Source: an uncultured Bacteroidales bacterium (lineage in GTDB: Bacteria; Bacteroidota; Bacteroidia; Bacteroidales; Bacteroidaceae). From it: a DNA stretch of 40,848 bases. The position numbers and the translations under genes are program-made. Where the stretch lies: contig CALDKD010000119.1 in NCBI GenBank assembly GCA_937898885.1, positions 1 to 40,848 of the forward strand, read 5' to 3'. This document shows, one piece after another, positions 1 through 8,468 of the stretch. Under the pieces are notes generated by a model. The model made no database searches. It was not told the origin of the DNA and was given only the letters and a program-made list of their open reading frames with translations. How positions within the stretch are numbered: position 1 is the stretch's first letter; every line of letters begins with the position of its first letter.

Positions 1-83
1 CCTGTGAACTTTGTCGCAGGGAACATCGAGGCAAAGACATTGAGGTCGAACGGGACGTTGCCTATGTTTGTGAAAGGTGACAT
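1..83 (-). CDS. Start of an unidentified gene, cut by the window edge
   Basis: Only the first 27 residues are visible, beginning MSPFTNIGNVPFDLNVFASM. The start at 83 is chosen because a full Bacteroidetes promoter lies just upstream (108-139) and the frame stays open to the edge. The opening vaguely recalls short DNA-binding proteins of the AbiEi-antitoxin type found on Bacteroides mobile elements, but that is only an impression. It lies downstream of the integrase, so it probably belongs to the same integrative element. Confidence 0.5.
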   Translation of the reverse strand, partial: MSPFTNIGNVPFDLNVFASMFPATKFT

Positions 84-107
84 ATATACACTTATTAAAT
101 CACCGTG

Positions 108-139
108 CAAAAATAGCGGTATTTTGTACGGCAAACAAA
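108..139 (-). promoter_or_regulatory. Bacteroidetes sigma-ABfr type promoter
   Basis: On the minus strand TTTG (139-136) is followed after exactly 20 bp by TATTTTTG (115-108), which fits the Bacteroidetes -33/-7 consensus TTTG-N19-21-TAnnTTTG. Transcription should start near position 100 and leave a leader of roughly 20 nt before the ATG at 83. Confidence 0.7.
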
Positions 140-199
140 TAATTTCTTCTTTTTCTGTACGTGATACAGCTATTTTTCCTTTTGGGGTCTCTGATATTC

Positions 200-1312
200 T
201 TACTTCAGCGTAATCTTATTAACCGTTTCCCTCTTCTTGGCATTCACGAGATCCGCATAGATCTGGGTCGTGGTCACATTGCGGTGAGTGAGCATCTTCG
301 ATACAGTGTAGATGTCCGTGCCGGCAGCAATCTGCAGGGTGGCGTAGGTGTGCCGGAAGCAGTGAAACGAGAAGGGTTTGTAGATCCCGGCATCAAGTAG
401 CCATTGTTTGAGCGGATGCTGGGTCATGGTCTTAGTGAATCCTTTGAACACCTTTCCTTGACCTCTGTAGCCGCAAAGGTCCAGGGCTTCATCACTGATG
501 GGGAGGGTGGCGTCGGTTCCTGTCTTGATGGTCCTGATACGCATGCAGTAGCCGCCGTCAGAAGCCGGCATGATGTTCTCCCATTGAAGATTCTGAACAT
601 CGCTGAACCTTAGTCCGGTGAGGCAGGAGAACAATGAAGCCCTACGGAGAACATCGATCTTGCACGGAGTGGTGGCTAGCCTTTTCAGTTCTTCGGCGGT
701 GAGGAACTCCTTGTGCACGTCATCCTCGTCAATCGTTTCCAGATAGTCGTTGAGATTCTCCTTCAGGTACTTTTCAAGGTAAGCTTTCTTGAGCATTGCC
801 CGGAAGTTCCTCCAGTATGCTGCAGCGGCATTGCGTGACAGTTTCTGGTTCGTGTGCTTGAGCTGCCTGGCACCAAGAAGGTATTCCCTGAACTTGTTGC
901 ACAGCTCGACTGTGATGTCGTTGAACGTGCATTTTCCATTGACGAATTTGCTGAAATGAGCGCACACAAATATGTATTTATCACCCTTATACCTTGAGTA
1001 ATCGTTAAAGTACTTCAGGGCATCGGCATTGCGCTTTGTGTTGTCCGGAATGTTGAACTCCTCGTTCAGAAGTGATATCTGCCTTTGGCAACGGATGGTC
1101 TCCGCCTTTTGGAGCATGACCTCGTTGAATTCCTTGAAAGCCGGATCTGTAGGGTTGTCGAAGATGTAGATGCCGAGAAACTCCCTGCGTGTCATCTTCA
1201 TGGTCTTTGGATTGCGTACTGCCGGATAATAATCCAGATAGAGGCTGATGCGTCCGTTTGCTCCCGGACGCTGGCGAAGTGTTACCTTCGGACAAGTGTT
1301 TGAATAACTCAT
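200..1312 (-). CDS. Tyrosine recombinase / integrase
   Basis: Site-specific recombinase of 370 aa, presumably integrating and excising the mobile element whose end is in this window. Visible parts are an SAM-like N-terminal arm/core-binding region (about 10-200) and a catalytic domain with the expected residues: R235 in TGLRFSD, K263, H317 and R320 in HCFRHT, H343, and nucleophile Y352 in TTQIYADL. The set is complete, so it should be active. The frame is open further upstream, but the start at 1312 (MSYSNTCPKV) is chosen because the extension has no integrase-like sequence. It lies 124 bp downstream of the four-HTH protein, a pairing common on Bacteroidales integrative elements. The specific family (NBU, CTn or genomic island) cannot be told from sequence alone. 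Confidence 0.9.
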   Translation of the reverse strand: MSYSNTCPKVTLRQRPGANGRISLYLDYYPAVRNPKTMKMTRREFLGIYIFDNPTDPAFKEFNEVMLQKAETIRCQRQISLLNEEFNIPDNTKRNADALKYFNDYSRYKGDKYIFVCAHFSKFVNGKCTFNDITVELCNKFREYLLGARQLKHTNQKLSRNAAAAYWRNFRAMLKKAYLEKYLKENLNDYLETIDEDDVHKEFLTAEELKRLATTPCKIDVLRRASLFSCLTGLRFSDVQNLQWENIMPASDGGYCMRIRTIKTGTDATLPISDEALDLCGYRGQGKVFKGFTKTMTQHPLKQWLLDAGIYKPFSFHCFRHTYATLQIAAGTDIYTVSKMLTHRNVTTTQIYADLVNAKKRETVNKITLK

Positions 1313-1379
1313 AACTGCTTGATTTAAATTAATAATGTATTGACTATGGTTTGTACTGAAAACCGGTACAAATCTGCAT

Positions 1380-1407
1380 GGTGATATCGTGGTGGAAAAG
1401 GTGATAT
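1380..1407. repeat. Two direct GGTGATAT repeats upstream of the integrase
   Basis: GGTGATAT occurs at 1380-1387 and again at 1400-1407, 20 bp apart, about two helical turns on the same DNA face. They lie 68-95 bp upstream of the integrase start. The spacing suits a dimeric or repeated DNA-binding protein such as the adjacent multi-HTH protein, but no binding is shown. Confidence 0.35.
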
Positions 1408-1436
1408 TGAAATAACCGCTTTCCACCTGCTGTTTT

Positions 1437-2330
1437 TCACAGCTTTGGAGAGGAGAAGGCGGCATCCATCTCCTTTCTGGAAAACTTGACATATTTCCCT
1501 TCCATGTGTTTGGGAATGCCGAAGACTTTCACGTAATGGTAAAGCTGGTCCCTGGTCATCCCGAATTTCTCCATCGCCTCTTTCATGGTGTAGTATTGAG
1601 GCTTCTCCGGTTCGACCAGACCTTTGGCGATGTCAACGTGTGCCTTGGAGTAAAAGACCTCGCGCTTGACCTTCTTCTTAGGGATGCTATGTGCCGAGAC
1701 GAATGTATAGACAGCTGAGGTTGTCATATTGAACTTCTCCATCAAGTCCGGTACGCTATACCATTCTGTAATAGACCCATCCGGCTTGTTCTTGGTGATG
1801 AATTTGTCAATGTGGCTCTTGCTCCAGAGCGTCTTTCCCATGCGGAAGATCTTCGGGATATCCTTTTCTTTCCCTACTTTAAAAATCCAGCTTTCTGACA
1901 CGCCGTACTTCTCCTTGATCTCCTTGGTGGAGTAGAATTCGGTAATGGGCTGGGAAGATTGTTTCGGGACTTTGGAGTAGGAGTGACTGGATAACATCGA
2001 TTCGATGTCCGCTTTCCTGATTACTGTAAGTCTTGACGTAATCTTTGAAGCACAGAGTTGACCACGGTAAATAAGGTTGTATACTGTCATTCTTGTCAGC
2101 CCTAATAGTGCTGCTGCCTCTCTGACTGATAGATACTCTTTACCTTCAGGTGGAATGGTTTTCCCATTAATCGTTTCCGCAACTTTAGCTATTTGTGCCC
2201 TTCTAAGCCCGGCTTTGTAAGACTTCTCGTTGCACTTCTTACAACAGAACCTGGTAGTAACCTTCTGGGCATAAAACTCCCGTCCGCACCATTCGCAGAT
2301 CTTCTTGATCTTGATTGTACTTGCTGCCAT
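1437..2330 (-). CDS. Zinc-ribbon protein with four tandem excisionase-like HTH modules
   Basis: Predicted DNA-binding protein of 297 aa, probably the regulator or directionality factor of the neighbouring integrase. The N-terminus has a small zinc-ribbon-like cysteine set (C12, C15, C29, C30, C33). Four repeats of a MerR/excisionase-type winged HTH follow, at about 66-114 (YLSVREAAALLGLTRMTVYN), 131-178 (FYSTKEIKEKYGVSESWIF), 189-236 (WYSVPDLMEKFNMTTSAVY) and 246-292 (YYTMKEAMEKFGMTRDQLY). The frame is open to 2489, but the start at 2330 is preferred: GAGGT lies six bases before this ATG, and the upstream extension looks non-coding. The arrangement suggests binding of a long array of sites rather than one operator. 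Function as Xis or repressor is inference. Confidence 0.75.
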   Translation of the reverse strand: MAASTIKIKKICEWCGREFYAQKVTTRFCCKKCNEKSYKAGLRRAQIAKVAETINGKTIPPEGKEYLSVREAAALLGLTRMTVYNLIYRGQLCASKITSRLTVIRKADIESMLSSHSYSKVPKQSSQPITEFYSTKEIKEKYGVSESWIFKVGKEKDIPKIFRMGKTLWSKSHIDKFITKNKPDGSITEWYSVPDLMEKFNMTTSAVYTFVSAHSIPKKKVKREVFYSKAHVDIAKGLVEPEKPQYYTMKEAMEKFGMTRDQLYHYVKVFGIPKHMEGKYVKFSRKEMDAAFSSPKL

Positions 2331-2530
2331 ATTGACCTCATTTTTATTGTTATCGGTTCCGGTGATTTCGTCATTTGGTTCAATCATCGTAAACCATTGT
2401 ATACCATTGTCAAATTCCTCCACTACCTTGCTGACGTGTGCCAGCCCTTTATGGCTCCGAGGTACAAATGAGGTACAAAAAACGGCCAAAATCGACTAAA
2501 ATCAAGACTCGCCTTGATAATAGGCAAATA

Positions 2531-2557
2531 GAAAAGGCGCTCATTATGAACGCCTTA
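2531..2557 (-). terminator. Rho-independent terminator after mnmE
   Basis: On the minus strand AAGGCGTTCAT and ATGAGCGCCTT (2556-2534) form a near-perfect stem with one G-U pair, running into TTTTC. It lies about 45 bp past the mnmE stop and should end mnmE transcription, separating it from the element's regulator gene. Confidence 0.7.
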
Positions 2558-2599
2558 GGTGGTATTTACTGATAGTTGCTAATCGATTGAAATCGGTAT

Positions 2600-2620
2600 C
2601 TACTTTCCGATGCAGAAGTG
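2600..2620 (-). other. Candidate attachment site at the 3' end of mnmE
   Basis: The last codons of mnmE encode the conserved FCIGK tail. In Salmonella, SGI1 integrates in exactly this coding end of mnmE (trmE/thdF). Here a regulator-integrase pair follows immediately, so a similar attachment core is plausible. The duplicate core expected at the far end of the element would lie left of the window and cannot be seen. Confidence 0.3.
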
Positions 2621-3970
2621 TGAGAAGATATTCTGGAGCACTTGGTCGGTGGTGACCTCACCGAGGATGTCAGAGAGGTGATGGATGCACTCGCGTGTAT
2701 CTTGGCTCAATAGGTCGGTGGGGGTATGGTTAGCGAGACCCTGACGGACACGGGTGATGCAGTCTAGCGCGCGGTTGATGGCTTGGAAATGACGCATATT
2801 GGTCACTATGACATCATTGCCACCGGGTTGTAGAGTAGGTGCCGAACTTACAAGAAGCTGCTTCAGTGTATTTGTGTTAATGTCTTGTTTGGCAGATATA
2901 TATATATCTTTATCCGTGCTTTGTGGAGCATTGTCCAAGAGATCACATTTGTTGTGTACGCGGATGAGTTTTTTGCCTTGACATATAGTGCGCAGCTTGC
3001 TTTCCAGTTCGTTTTCTTGTGCTGTATCAGACTGGGTGCAGTCGCTTACCATAAGTACGATGTCGGCTTGAGCGGCTTTTTGGAAGGAGCGTTCCATACC
3101 CATTTGCTCAATAGTATCGCTGGAGTTGCGTATTCCGGCGGTGTCGATAAAGCGGAATAAAATGCCTTCTATGCTGGTGGTATCCTCAATGCTGTCGCGT
3201 GTGGTGCCCTGTATGTCGCTCACAATGGCACGCTCGTCGTTTAGCAGAAGGTTAAGCAAGGTGCTCTTCCCTGTGTTTGTGCGGCCAACAATTGCTACTG
3301 GTATGCCGTTTCTTAAGGCGTCGCCTGTCTTAAACGATGCGGAAAGGGTAGTGAGTGTCTGTTCTATGGCGGCTGCGATGCTGTCCAGGTGGGCGCGGTC
3401 TGCAAACTGGACATCTTCCTCGCTGAAGTCCAGCTCGAGTTCCATAAGTGATGTCAGTTCCAGAAGTTTGTCGCGGAGCTGTGCAAGTTTGCGGCTGAAG
3501 CCGCCTTTCATTTGGTTTATTGCCAGACGGTGCGATGCCGCGGAGGTGGATGCGATTAAGTCCGCCACTGCCTCTGCCTGACTCAGGTCCATTTTACCGG
3601 CCAGGAACGCGCGTTGGGTGAACTCGCCCGGACCGGCTTGTCTGCATCCGTGCATAATAAGCAGTGCCATAGCTTGTTGGGCTATGTATGTTGAACCATG
3701 GCAAGTGAACTCTACGCTGTCTTCTCCTGTATATGAGTGTGGCGTGCGGAAGATGCTTACCATTGCCTCATCAAGTATCTGGCCGTTGTTGTCTATGATG
3801 TGCCCGTAACTGATTGAGTAGGGCTTGCGGCTACTAAGGTTGGTCCCTGAGATGGGGTGGAATAACTTGTCTGCAATGCTGATTGCCGATGGGCCTGATA
3901 TGCGTATTATTGTAAGGGCGCCTCCGGAAGGAGTGGCCACCGCGCATATTGTATCGTTGAAAAAGGACAT
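2600..3970 (-). CDS. mnmE: tRNA uridine-5-carboxymethylaminomethyl GTPase MnmE
   Basis: GTPase that with MnmG installs the carboxymethylaminomethyl group on U34 of certain tRNAs. The protein is 456 aa, normal for the family. It has an N-terminal formyl-THF-binding domain (about 1-120), a helical domain, and an inserted G domain with P-loop GRTNTGKST (229-237), switch motif GTTRDS (255-260), DTAG (276-279) and NKCD (340-343). It ends with the catalytic C-terminal FCIGK motif, including the essential cysteine (453). The start lies 5 bp from the stop of the upstream TPR gene, so the two are probably co-transcribed. Confidence 0.97.
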   Translation of the reverse strand: MSFFNDTICAVATPSGGALTIIRISGPSAISIADKLFHPISGTNLSSRKPYSISYGHIIDNNGQILDEAMVSIFRTPHSYTGEDSVEFTCHGSTYIAQQAMALLIMHGCRQAGPGEFTQRAFLAGKMDLSQAEAVADLIASTSAASHRLAINQMKGGFSRKLAQLRDKLLELTSLMELELDFSEEDVQFADRAHLDSIAAAIEQTLTTLSASFKTGDALRNGIPVAIVGRTNTGKSTLLNLLLNDERAIVSDIQGTTRDSIEDTTSIEGILFRFIDTAGIRNSSDTIEQMGMERSFQKAAQADIVLMVSDCTQSDTAQENELESKLRTICQGKKLIRVHNKCDLLDNAPQSTDKDIYISAKQDINTNTLKQLLVSSAPTLQPGGNDVIVTNMRHFQAINRALDCITRVRQGLANHTPTDLLSQDTRECIHHLSDILGEVTTDQVLQNIFSHFCIGK

Positions 3971-3975
3971 TATGG

Positions 3976-5415
3976 TCAGCGTGTCAGGTATTGTATCTCT
4001 GCGTTGCGGATTCTGATCTCGTCGGCGATGACGGTTCTCTCCAATTCCTCAACGGTTTTCTCCAAATCAAGAGTGCTATGGTAAAGCCTGTCGTGCTCCT
4101 GTTGACTGATGCTAGACCATAAGTCTCGAATTTTTAACAACTTGGCTGAGTTTTCCTCAAGTTCGGCTCTTGCTTTCATCCAGTTGCTGAACATTGTCTT
4201 TGCCTCTGGATTGCGGAAGTCATTTGCGTCGTGATAGGTGGTCAGATCGTCAATGATGAAGGAGAACGCGCCTTTCTCACTCTTTTCCTGGTAGCTGTAT
4301 GTCAGCATTGTAAGGCGTTGTCTGGCTGTTCTTACCTCATCGGAATTGGTCTGTGTGTCTGCGATAGAGGAGATGAGGGCCGCTTTAGCCACGGCTTCGC
4401 GATTCTCTTCGTAATTATATACTACCCGTGACTTGTTGGGTATGAAGACATAGATGCATACGTTTTCCGGGTTTTGGCCGCGGTCTGTGGCGAACCAGCC
4501 GAGATTGGTTGTCTCGTCAATGACGTACATATAGTCGTTGGCGGATGAATTGAACGGCATTCCGATGTTCTCAGGCACTAGATAACTGCCTGTTGAGGGA
4601 TTGTGCCGGGTTACAAATATATCGTAGCCTCCGATTGATTCCGGCCCATTTGATGCAAAGTAGATGGTTACACCATCATTCATCATAAAGGGGTAACGTA
4701 TATCGCTGCTGTCGGCGTTAAGGCTGACTGGCGTGATGTCTGTCCATTCGTTGGAGCTGCGGTAGCCATGGTACAGTTTGAAGATGCTGTCTGTGTCCAT
4801 ACGGCTGAAATAGATACTGCCCTTGGTCTCTGGGATAAAGACATCGCCTTCCTTATCTCCACCAAAGGTCCCACTATATGTGCCGATACTTCCGGCGGAT
4901 GGGTCTAATACATACTTTTTCAGGAAGTTATCCTTACTGACAACGAAACTGTCTACAAAGCAGACGCGCTCTGTGTTGCGCAACATCCTATAGGCTTTTC
5001 GCAGTCTGTCCGCATCGGATTTATAAATTGCCTCAAGAGCTTCATTGTGCAGCTCTTTATCGGCCGCCATACCATCCAGAAGCTTGTCGTAGGATTCTAT
5101 AGCCTCCTGATATCGCATTTTGTCAGAATAGCATAGAGCCATATACCTGTAAGCCTTGATTATTTTCTTTCTGGCGGCTTTTTCCAGATAGGGCAGGCTC
5201 TCCTCCCGTTGCCCTGTCTCAAACAGGCATACGCCATACCAGTAGGCTCTGGTGGCATTTTCCGGCTGTTGCTTTGAATATTTCTCCATAATAGGCAGGG
5301 CGGCTTGGTAATTGCCTGCGGAGAACAGGTCGCGGCCTTCCTGCAGAGTCTGAGCGCCGGCAGTCAGACGTACAAGGAGAAGCAATATCATTATATGGAA
5401 AGTCTTCCAATTCAT
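3976..5415 (-). CDS. TPR / PD40 beta-propeller periplasmic protein
   Basis: Exported protein of 479 aa, function unknown. A hydrophobic signal peptide ends near AGAQ (about residue 21). TPR-like helical repeats follow (25-130), with lines such as GNYQAALPIMEKY and RYQEAIESYDKL. The middle (about 180-335) has PD40/WD40-like beta-propeller blades of the kind found in TolB and PorE-like proteins (GSIYFSRMDTDS, IYFASNGPESIGGYDIFVT, LGWFATDRG). The last 120 residues are charged and coiled-coil-like. The OmpA peptidoglycan-binding domain that often follows this architecture in Bacteroidetes is absent. It is the first gene of a two-gene unit with mnmE and is driven by the promoter at 5439-5470. A role in the cell envelope is inferred. 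Confidence 0.75.
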   Translation of the reverse strand: MNWKTFHIMILLLLVRLTAGAQTLQEGRDLFSAGNYQAALPIMEKYSKQQPENATRAYWYGVCLFETGQREESLPYLEKAARKKIIKAYRYMALCYSDKMRYQEAIESYDKLLDGMAADKELHNEALEAIYKSDADRLRKAYRMLRNTERVCFVDSFVVSKDNFLKKYVLDPSAGSIGTYSGTFGGDKEGDVFIPETKGSIYFSRMDTDSIFKLYHGYRSSNEWTDITPVSLNADSSDIRYPFMMNDGVTIYFASNGPESIGGYDIFVTRHNPSTGSYLVPENIGMPFNSSANDYMYVIDETTNLGWFATDRGQNPENVCIYVFIPNKSRVVYNYEENREAVAKAALISSIADTQTNSDEVRTARQRLTMLTYSYQEKSEKGAFSFIIDDLTTYHDANDFRNPEAKTMFSNWMKARAELEENSAKLLKIRDLWSSISQQEHDRLYHSTLDLEKTVEELERTVIADEIRIRNAEIQYLTR

Positions 5416-5434
5416 AAGTAATTGCGTTACTTTA

Positions 5435-5470
5435 CTTGCAAAGGTAATTCACTTGACTTAACTTTGCAAA
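5435..5470. promoter_or_regulatory. Fully overlapping divergent promoters
   Basis: Minus-strand promoter: TTTG (5470-5467), 20 bp, TACCTTTG (5446-5439), serving the TPR-mnmE unit. Plus-strand promoter: CTTG (5435-5438), 20 bp, TAACTTTG (5459-5466), serving the DUF486 gene. Each -33 box directly abuts the opposing -7 box, so the two RNA polymerases should exclude each other. Confidence 0.65.
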
Positions 5471-5490
5471 AAAAATAATAGATAGACAAG

Positions 5491-5862
5491 ATGAGAGGGG
5501 TGTTGACTGTGCTTCTGTTGGTAGTATCCAATGTGTTTATGACTTTCGCCTGGTATGGGAATCTTAAACTTCAGGAGATGAAAATATCTACAGACTGGCC
5601 GCTTTTTCTGATTATATTGGCGTCTTGGGGTGTGGCTTTGTTTGAGTATTGCTTTATGATTCCTGCAAACAGAACCGGGTCGGACATAAACGGAGGACCG
5701 TTTAGTCTTGTTCAGTTGAAGGTGATGCAGGAGGCCATCTCGCTGGTCGTTTTCACACTGATTGTAACTCTGTGCTTTAAGAGTCAGACGTTTCATTGGA
5801 ACCATATTGTGGCATTTCTACTGCTTGTGGCGGCGGTTTTCTTCGCTTTCTTGAAGAAATAA
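5491..5862 (+). CDS. DMT-superfamily small membrane protein (DUF486)
   Basis: Protein of 123 aa with four predicted transmembrane helices: about 3-25, 36-58, 75-98 and 104-121. The pattern, including the motif FEYCFMIPANR after the second helix, matches the DUF486 / 'DMT family protein' group in the drug/metabolite transporter superfamily. The substrate is unknown. It is transcribed alone from the divergent promoter at 5435-5466 and is followed by a strong hairpin at 6016-6055. Confidence 0.85.
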   Translation: MRGVLTVLLLVVSNVFMTFAWYGNLKLQEMKISTDWPLFLIILASWGVALFEYCFMIPANRTGSDINGGPFSLVQLKVMQEAISLVVFTLIVTLCFKSQTFHWNHIVAFLLLVAAVFFAFLKK

Positions 5863-6015
5863 GCGATGCCGACAAGAATATGCTGATAGATAGTAAAATA
5901 CGTATTGAATAATGCGTGGCGAATTGGGGGTGTGCATTATGGATAGGTGTGCTATTCGCTGAAAAACTGATGATTCTGGCGTGCCTTTGGCACACCTCGC
6001 ACGGTAGATAATGAC

Positions 6016-6055
6016 AGCGTCGGAAAACAAGGGGCTAACCTTGATTTCCGACGCT
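6016..6055. terminator. Strong hairpin between convergent genes
   Basis: AGCGTCGGAAA (6016-6026) pairs perfectly with TTTCCGACGCT (6045-6055). An inner CAAGG/CCTTG stem extends it around a GGCTAA loop. A smaller GTGCC-TTT-GGCAC hairpin lies near 5980. It sits between two convergent genes and probably works as a bidirectional terminator, although neither side has a long T run. Confidence 0.6.
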
Positions 6056-6083
6056 GATTATTTGCTCAAACAGTGTTTGCTAC

Positions 6084-8435
6084 TCAACGATTGGCTGTAA
6101 GCTGCTCGTTCATTCTGGCTGCGGCACGGCGTCCGTCGCCCATAGCAAGGATAACTGTCGCGCCTCCGCGGACGATGTCGCCTCCGGCGTAGATTCCCGG
6201 TACGGAAGACTGCATATTGTCATCAACAACGATAGTGTTCTTGCGTCCAAGCTCAAGTCCCTGGATTGATTTAGGAACAAGAGGGTTGGGGGACACACCT
6301 ACTGCGACAATAACAAGATCAACATCGATAGTCTCGGTGCAGCCTTCCATAGGAACCGGACTACGGCGTCCGCTTGCGTCTGGCTCGCCTAGCTCCATCT
6401 TCTGCAGTACAACCTGTTTTACGTGTCCCTGCTCGTCTCCAATGTACTCAATTGGGTTGTGTAGCGTCATAAACTCAACTCCCTCCTCCTTAGCGTGCCT
6501 TACCTCCTCTAAACGGGCAGGCATCTCTTCCTCGGAGCGGCGATAAACGATAATTGCCCTCTCAGCGCCAAGTCTAAGTGCTGTACGTACTGAGTCCATT
6601 GCGGTGTTTCCGCCGCCTACCACCACGATGTTCTTGCCGAGGCGGATAGGGGTGTCGGACTCTTTGTCGGCTGCGTCCATTAGATTAACTCTAGTAAGGT
6701 ATTCGTTTGATGATAAGATGTTTATGAGATTCTCGCCAGGTATATTCATAAAGTTTGGAAGTCCTGCTCCGGATCCTACGAAAATACCTTTGTATCCATC
6801 GTTCTCCAAATCCTGAACGGTAACGGTCTTGCCTATAATGCAGTCTTTCTTGAACTCAACTCCCATCTTGCGCAGGTTGTCAATCTCTACATCGACAATC
6901 TTGTTTGGAAGACGGAACTCTGGAATACCGTATTTAAGGACGCCTCCAATCTCATGCAATGCCTCGAATACTGTTACGGTATAACCTGCCTTGGCCATTT
7001 CGCCTGCGAATGTGAGGCCTGAAGGACCTGAGCCTACTACCGCAATCTTCATTCCGTTGGATGGGGCAACCTCTGGGATTGATATGTTACCGCTCTCGCG
7101 CTCATAATCGGCTGCGAAACGCTCCAGATAGCCGATAGCTACCGGTTTCTTTCCCATCTTCAAGTGGATACACTTTGACTCGCACTGCTTCTCCTGCGGG
7201 CATACGCGGCCGCATACGGCTGGTAGTGAACTGGTCTTTTTCAAGACTTTAGCGGCGGCAAGGTAATTGCCTCGTTCTATGTTCTTTATGAATGATGGAA
7301 TCTCAATGTTCACTGGACAGCCCTCCATACAGGACGGGTTCACGCAGTCCAGGCAACGCTTTGCCTCAAGCAATGCCTGCTCCTCGGAAAGTCCCTGATT
7401 GACTTCCTCGCGACGTACGCCACGGCGATACTTGGCATCAAGCTCAGGCATCAGACAACGCTCTATTGCCGTACGGTCCTTGGGTTTCATTGTAGCCCTA
7501 AGCTCGTTGCGCCATTCAGCATTCCTGTCGCACAGGACCTCAAGCGGCTCGGTCTCGGTCTTTGCTCTGTTTTCCGGTGTGTTGGTTTCCGCGGCCTTGG
7601 CGGCACTGCAATTCACCGACTGCTCCAACTTGACCATCTCCTCCTTCTCTATGTCACGGAAGGCGCCCATTCGTTTGAGCATCTCGTCAAAGTCAACCTG
7701 ATGTCCGTCAAACTCCGGACCGTCAACGCATACGAATCTGGTCTTGCCTCCAACGGTCACTCGGCAGGCTCCGCACATTCCTGTGCCATCCACCATAATT
7801 GTGTTGAGCGATACGTCGGTAGGTATCTCGTATTTCTTTGTGAGGAGGCACACGAACTTCATCATTATGGCTGGACCGATGGCAAAGCACTTGTCAACTT
7901 TCTCGCGTAAGATAATCTCCTCTATTCCGTTTGTTACGAGTCCCTTCTTTCCGTAAGAGCCGTCATCAGTCATAATTACCACTTCATCAGAGTACTTACG
8001 TACATCTTCCTCAAGTATAATAAGCTCTTTGTTACGGCCGGCCAGTACGGAAATGACACGGTTTCCGGCAGCCTTGAGGGCCTGGATGATGGGGAGCATA
8101 GGAGCTACGCCAACACCACCGCCAGCACACACGACTGTTCCGTACTTCTCTATATGTGTGGGCTGTCCGAGCGGACCTACTAGGTCGGTAAGCTCATCGC
8201 CTGGATTCAACTGGCAAAGGCGGTTGGTGGTAAGTCCAATACGCTGTACTACCAACGTTATTGTTCCCTTTACCGGATCGGCGCCAGCTATTGTCAGTGG
8301 TACTCGCTCACCTTTCTCGCCAATTCTGATGATGACGAAGTTTCCGGCCTTGCGTGTACGCGAAATAAGCGGCGCTTCTACCTCAAATTTAAAAACATTC
8401 TCAGAGAACTGAACTTTTGATAGAATTTTATTCAT
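6084..8435 (-). CDS. Fused NfnA-NfnB-like NADH/ferredoxin:NADP+ oxidoreductase
   Basis: Iron-sulfur flavoprotein of 783 aa joining two subunits that are separate in Clostridium and Thermotoga Nfn. Residues 1-280 are NfnA/PyrK-like: an FAD/NAD(P)-binding reductase with CAGGGVGVAPMLPI and a [2Fe-2S] site in DGTGMCGACRV...FVC. Residues about 330-783 are NfnB/GltD-like: two [4Fe-4S] motifs (CLDCVNPSCMEGCP and CGRVCPQEKQCESKC), an FAD fold (VVGSGPSGLTFAGEMAKAG) and an NADPH fold (VVVGGGNTAMD, YRRSEEEMPAR). Automatic annotations often call this fusion 'DHOD B NAD-binding subunit / glutamate synthase'. No glutamate synthase large subunit is nearby, so transhydrogenation between NADH, NADPH and ferredoxin is the likelier job. 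Electron bifurcation is inferred, not shown. Confidence 0.88.
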   Translation of the reverse strand: MNKILSKVQFSENVFKFEVEAPLISRTRKAGNFVIIRIGEKGERVPLTIAGADPVKGTITLVVQRIGLTTNRLCQLNPGDELTDLVGPLGQPTHIEKYGTVVCAGGGVGVAPMLPIIQALKAAGNRVISVLAGRNKELIILEEDVRKYSDEVVIMTDDGSYGKKGLVTNGIEEIILREKVDKCFAIGPAIMMKFVCLLTKKYEIPTDVSLNTIMVDGTGMCGACRVTVGGKTRFVCVDGPEFDGHQVDFDEMLKRMGAFRDIEKEEMVKLEQSVNCSAAKAAETNTPENRAKTETEPLEVLCDRNAEWRNELRATMKPKDRTAIERCLMPELDAKYRRGVRREEVNQGLSEEQALLEAKRCLDCVNPSCMEGCPVNIEIPSFIKNIERGNYLAAAKVLKKTSSLPAVCGRVCPQEKQCESKCIHLKMGKKPVAIGYLERFAADYERESGNISIPEVAPSNGMKIAVVGSGPSGLTFAGEMAKAGYTVTVFEALHEIGGVLKYGIPEFRLPNKIVDVEIDNLRKMGVEFKKDCIIGKTVTVQDLENDGYKGIFVGSGAGLPNFMNIPGENLINILSSNEYLTRVNLMDAADKESDTPIRLGKNIVVVGGGNTAMDSVRTALRLGAERAIIVYRRSEEEMPARLEEVRHAKEEGVEFMTLHNPIEYIGDEQGHVKQVVLQKMELGEPDASGRRSPVPMEGCTETIDVDLVIVAVGVSPNPLVPKSIQGLELGRKNTIVVDDNMQSSVPGIYAGGDIVRGGATVILAMGDGRRAAARMNEQLTANR

Positions 8436-8468
8436 TTTTGTGACGTTTTGTCAATTTTTTATTTTTTG

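Noticed and set aside
84..199. Possible invertible promoter next to the tyrosine recombinase
   Set aside because: A promoter is present, but no inverted repeats flank it, so phase-variable inversion is not supported.
2331..2489. N-terminal extension of the four-HTH protein
   Set aside because: The frame is open, but the extension shows no domain and the inner ATG has the better ribosome-binding context (GAGGT at six bases).
3126..3581. Long open frame opposite mnmE
   Set aside because: Shadow of the conserved mnmE coding sequence; no domain or promoter of its own.
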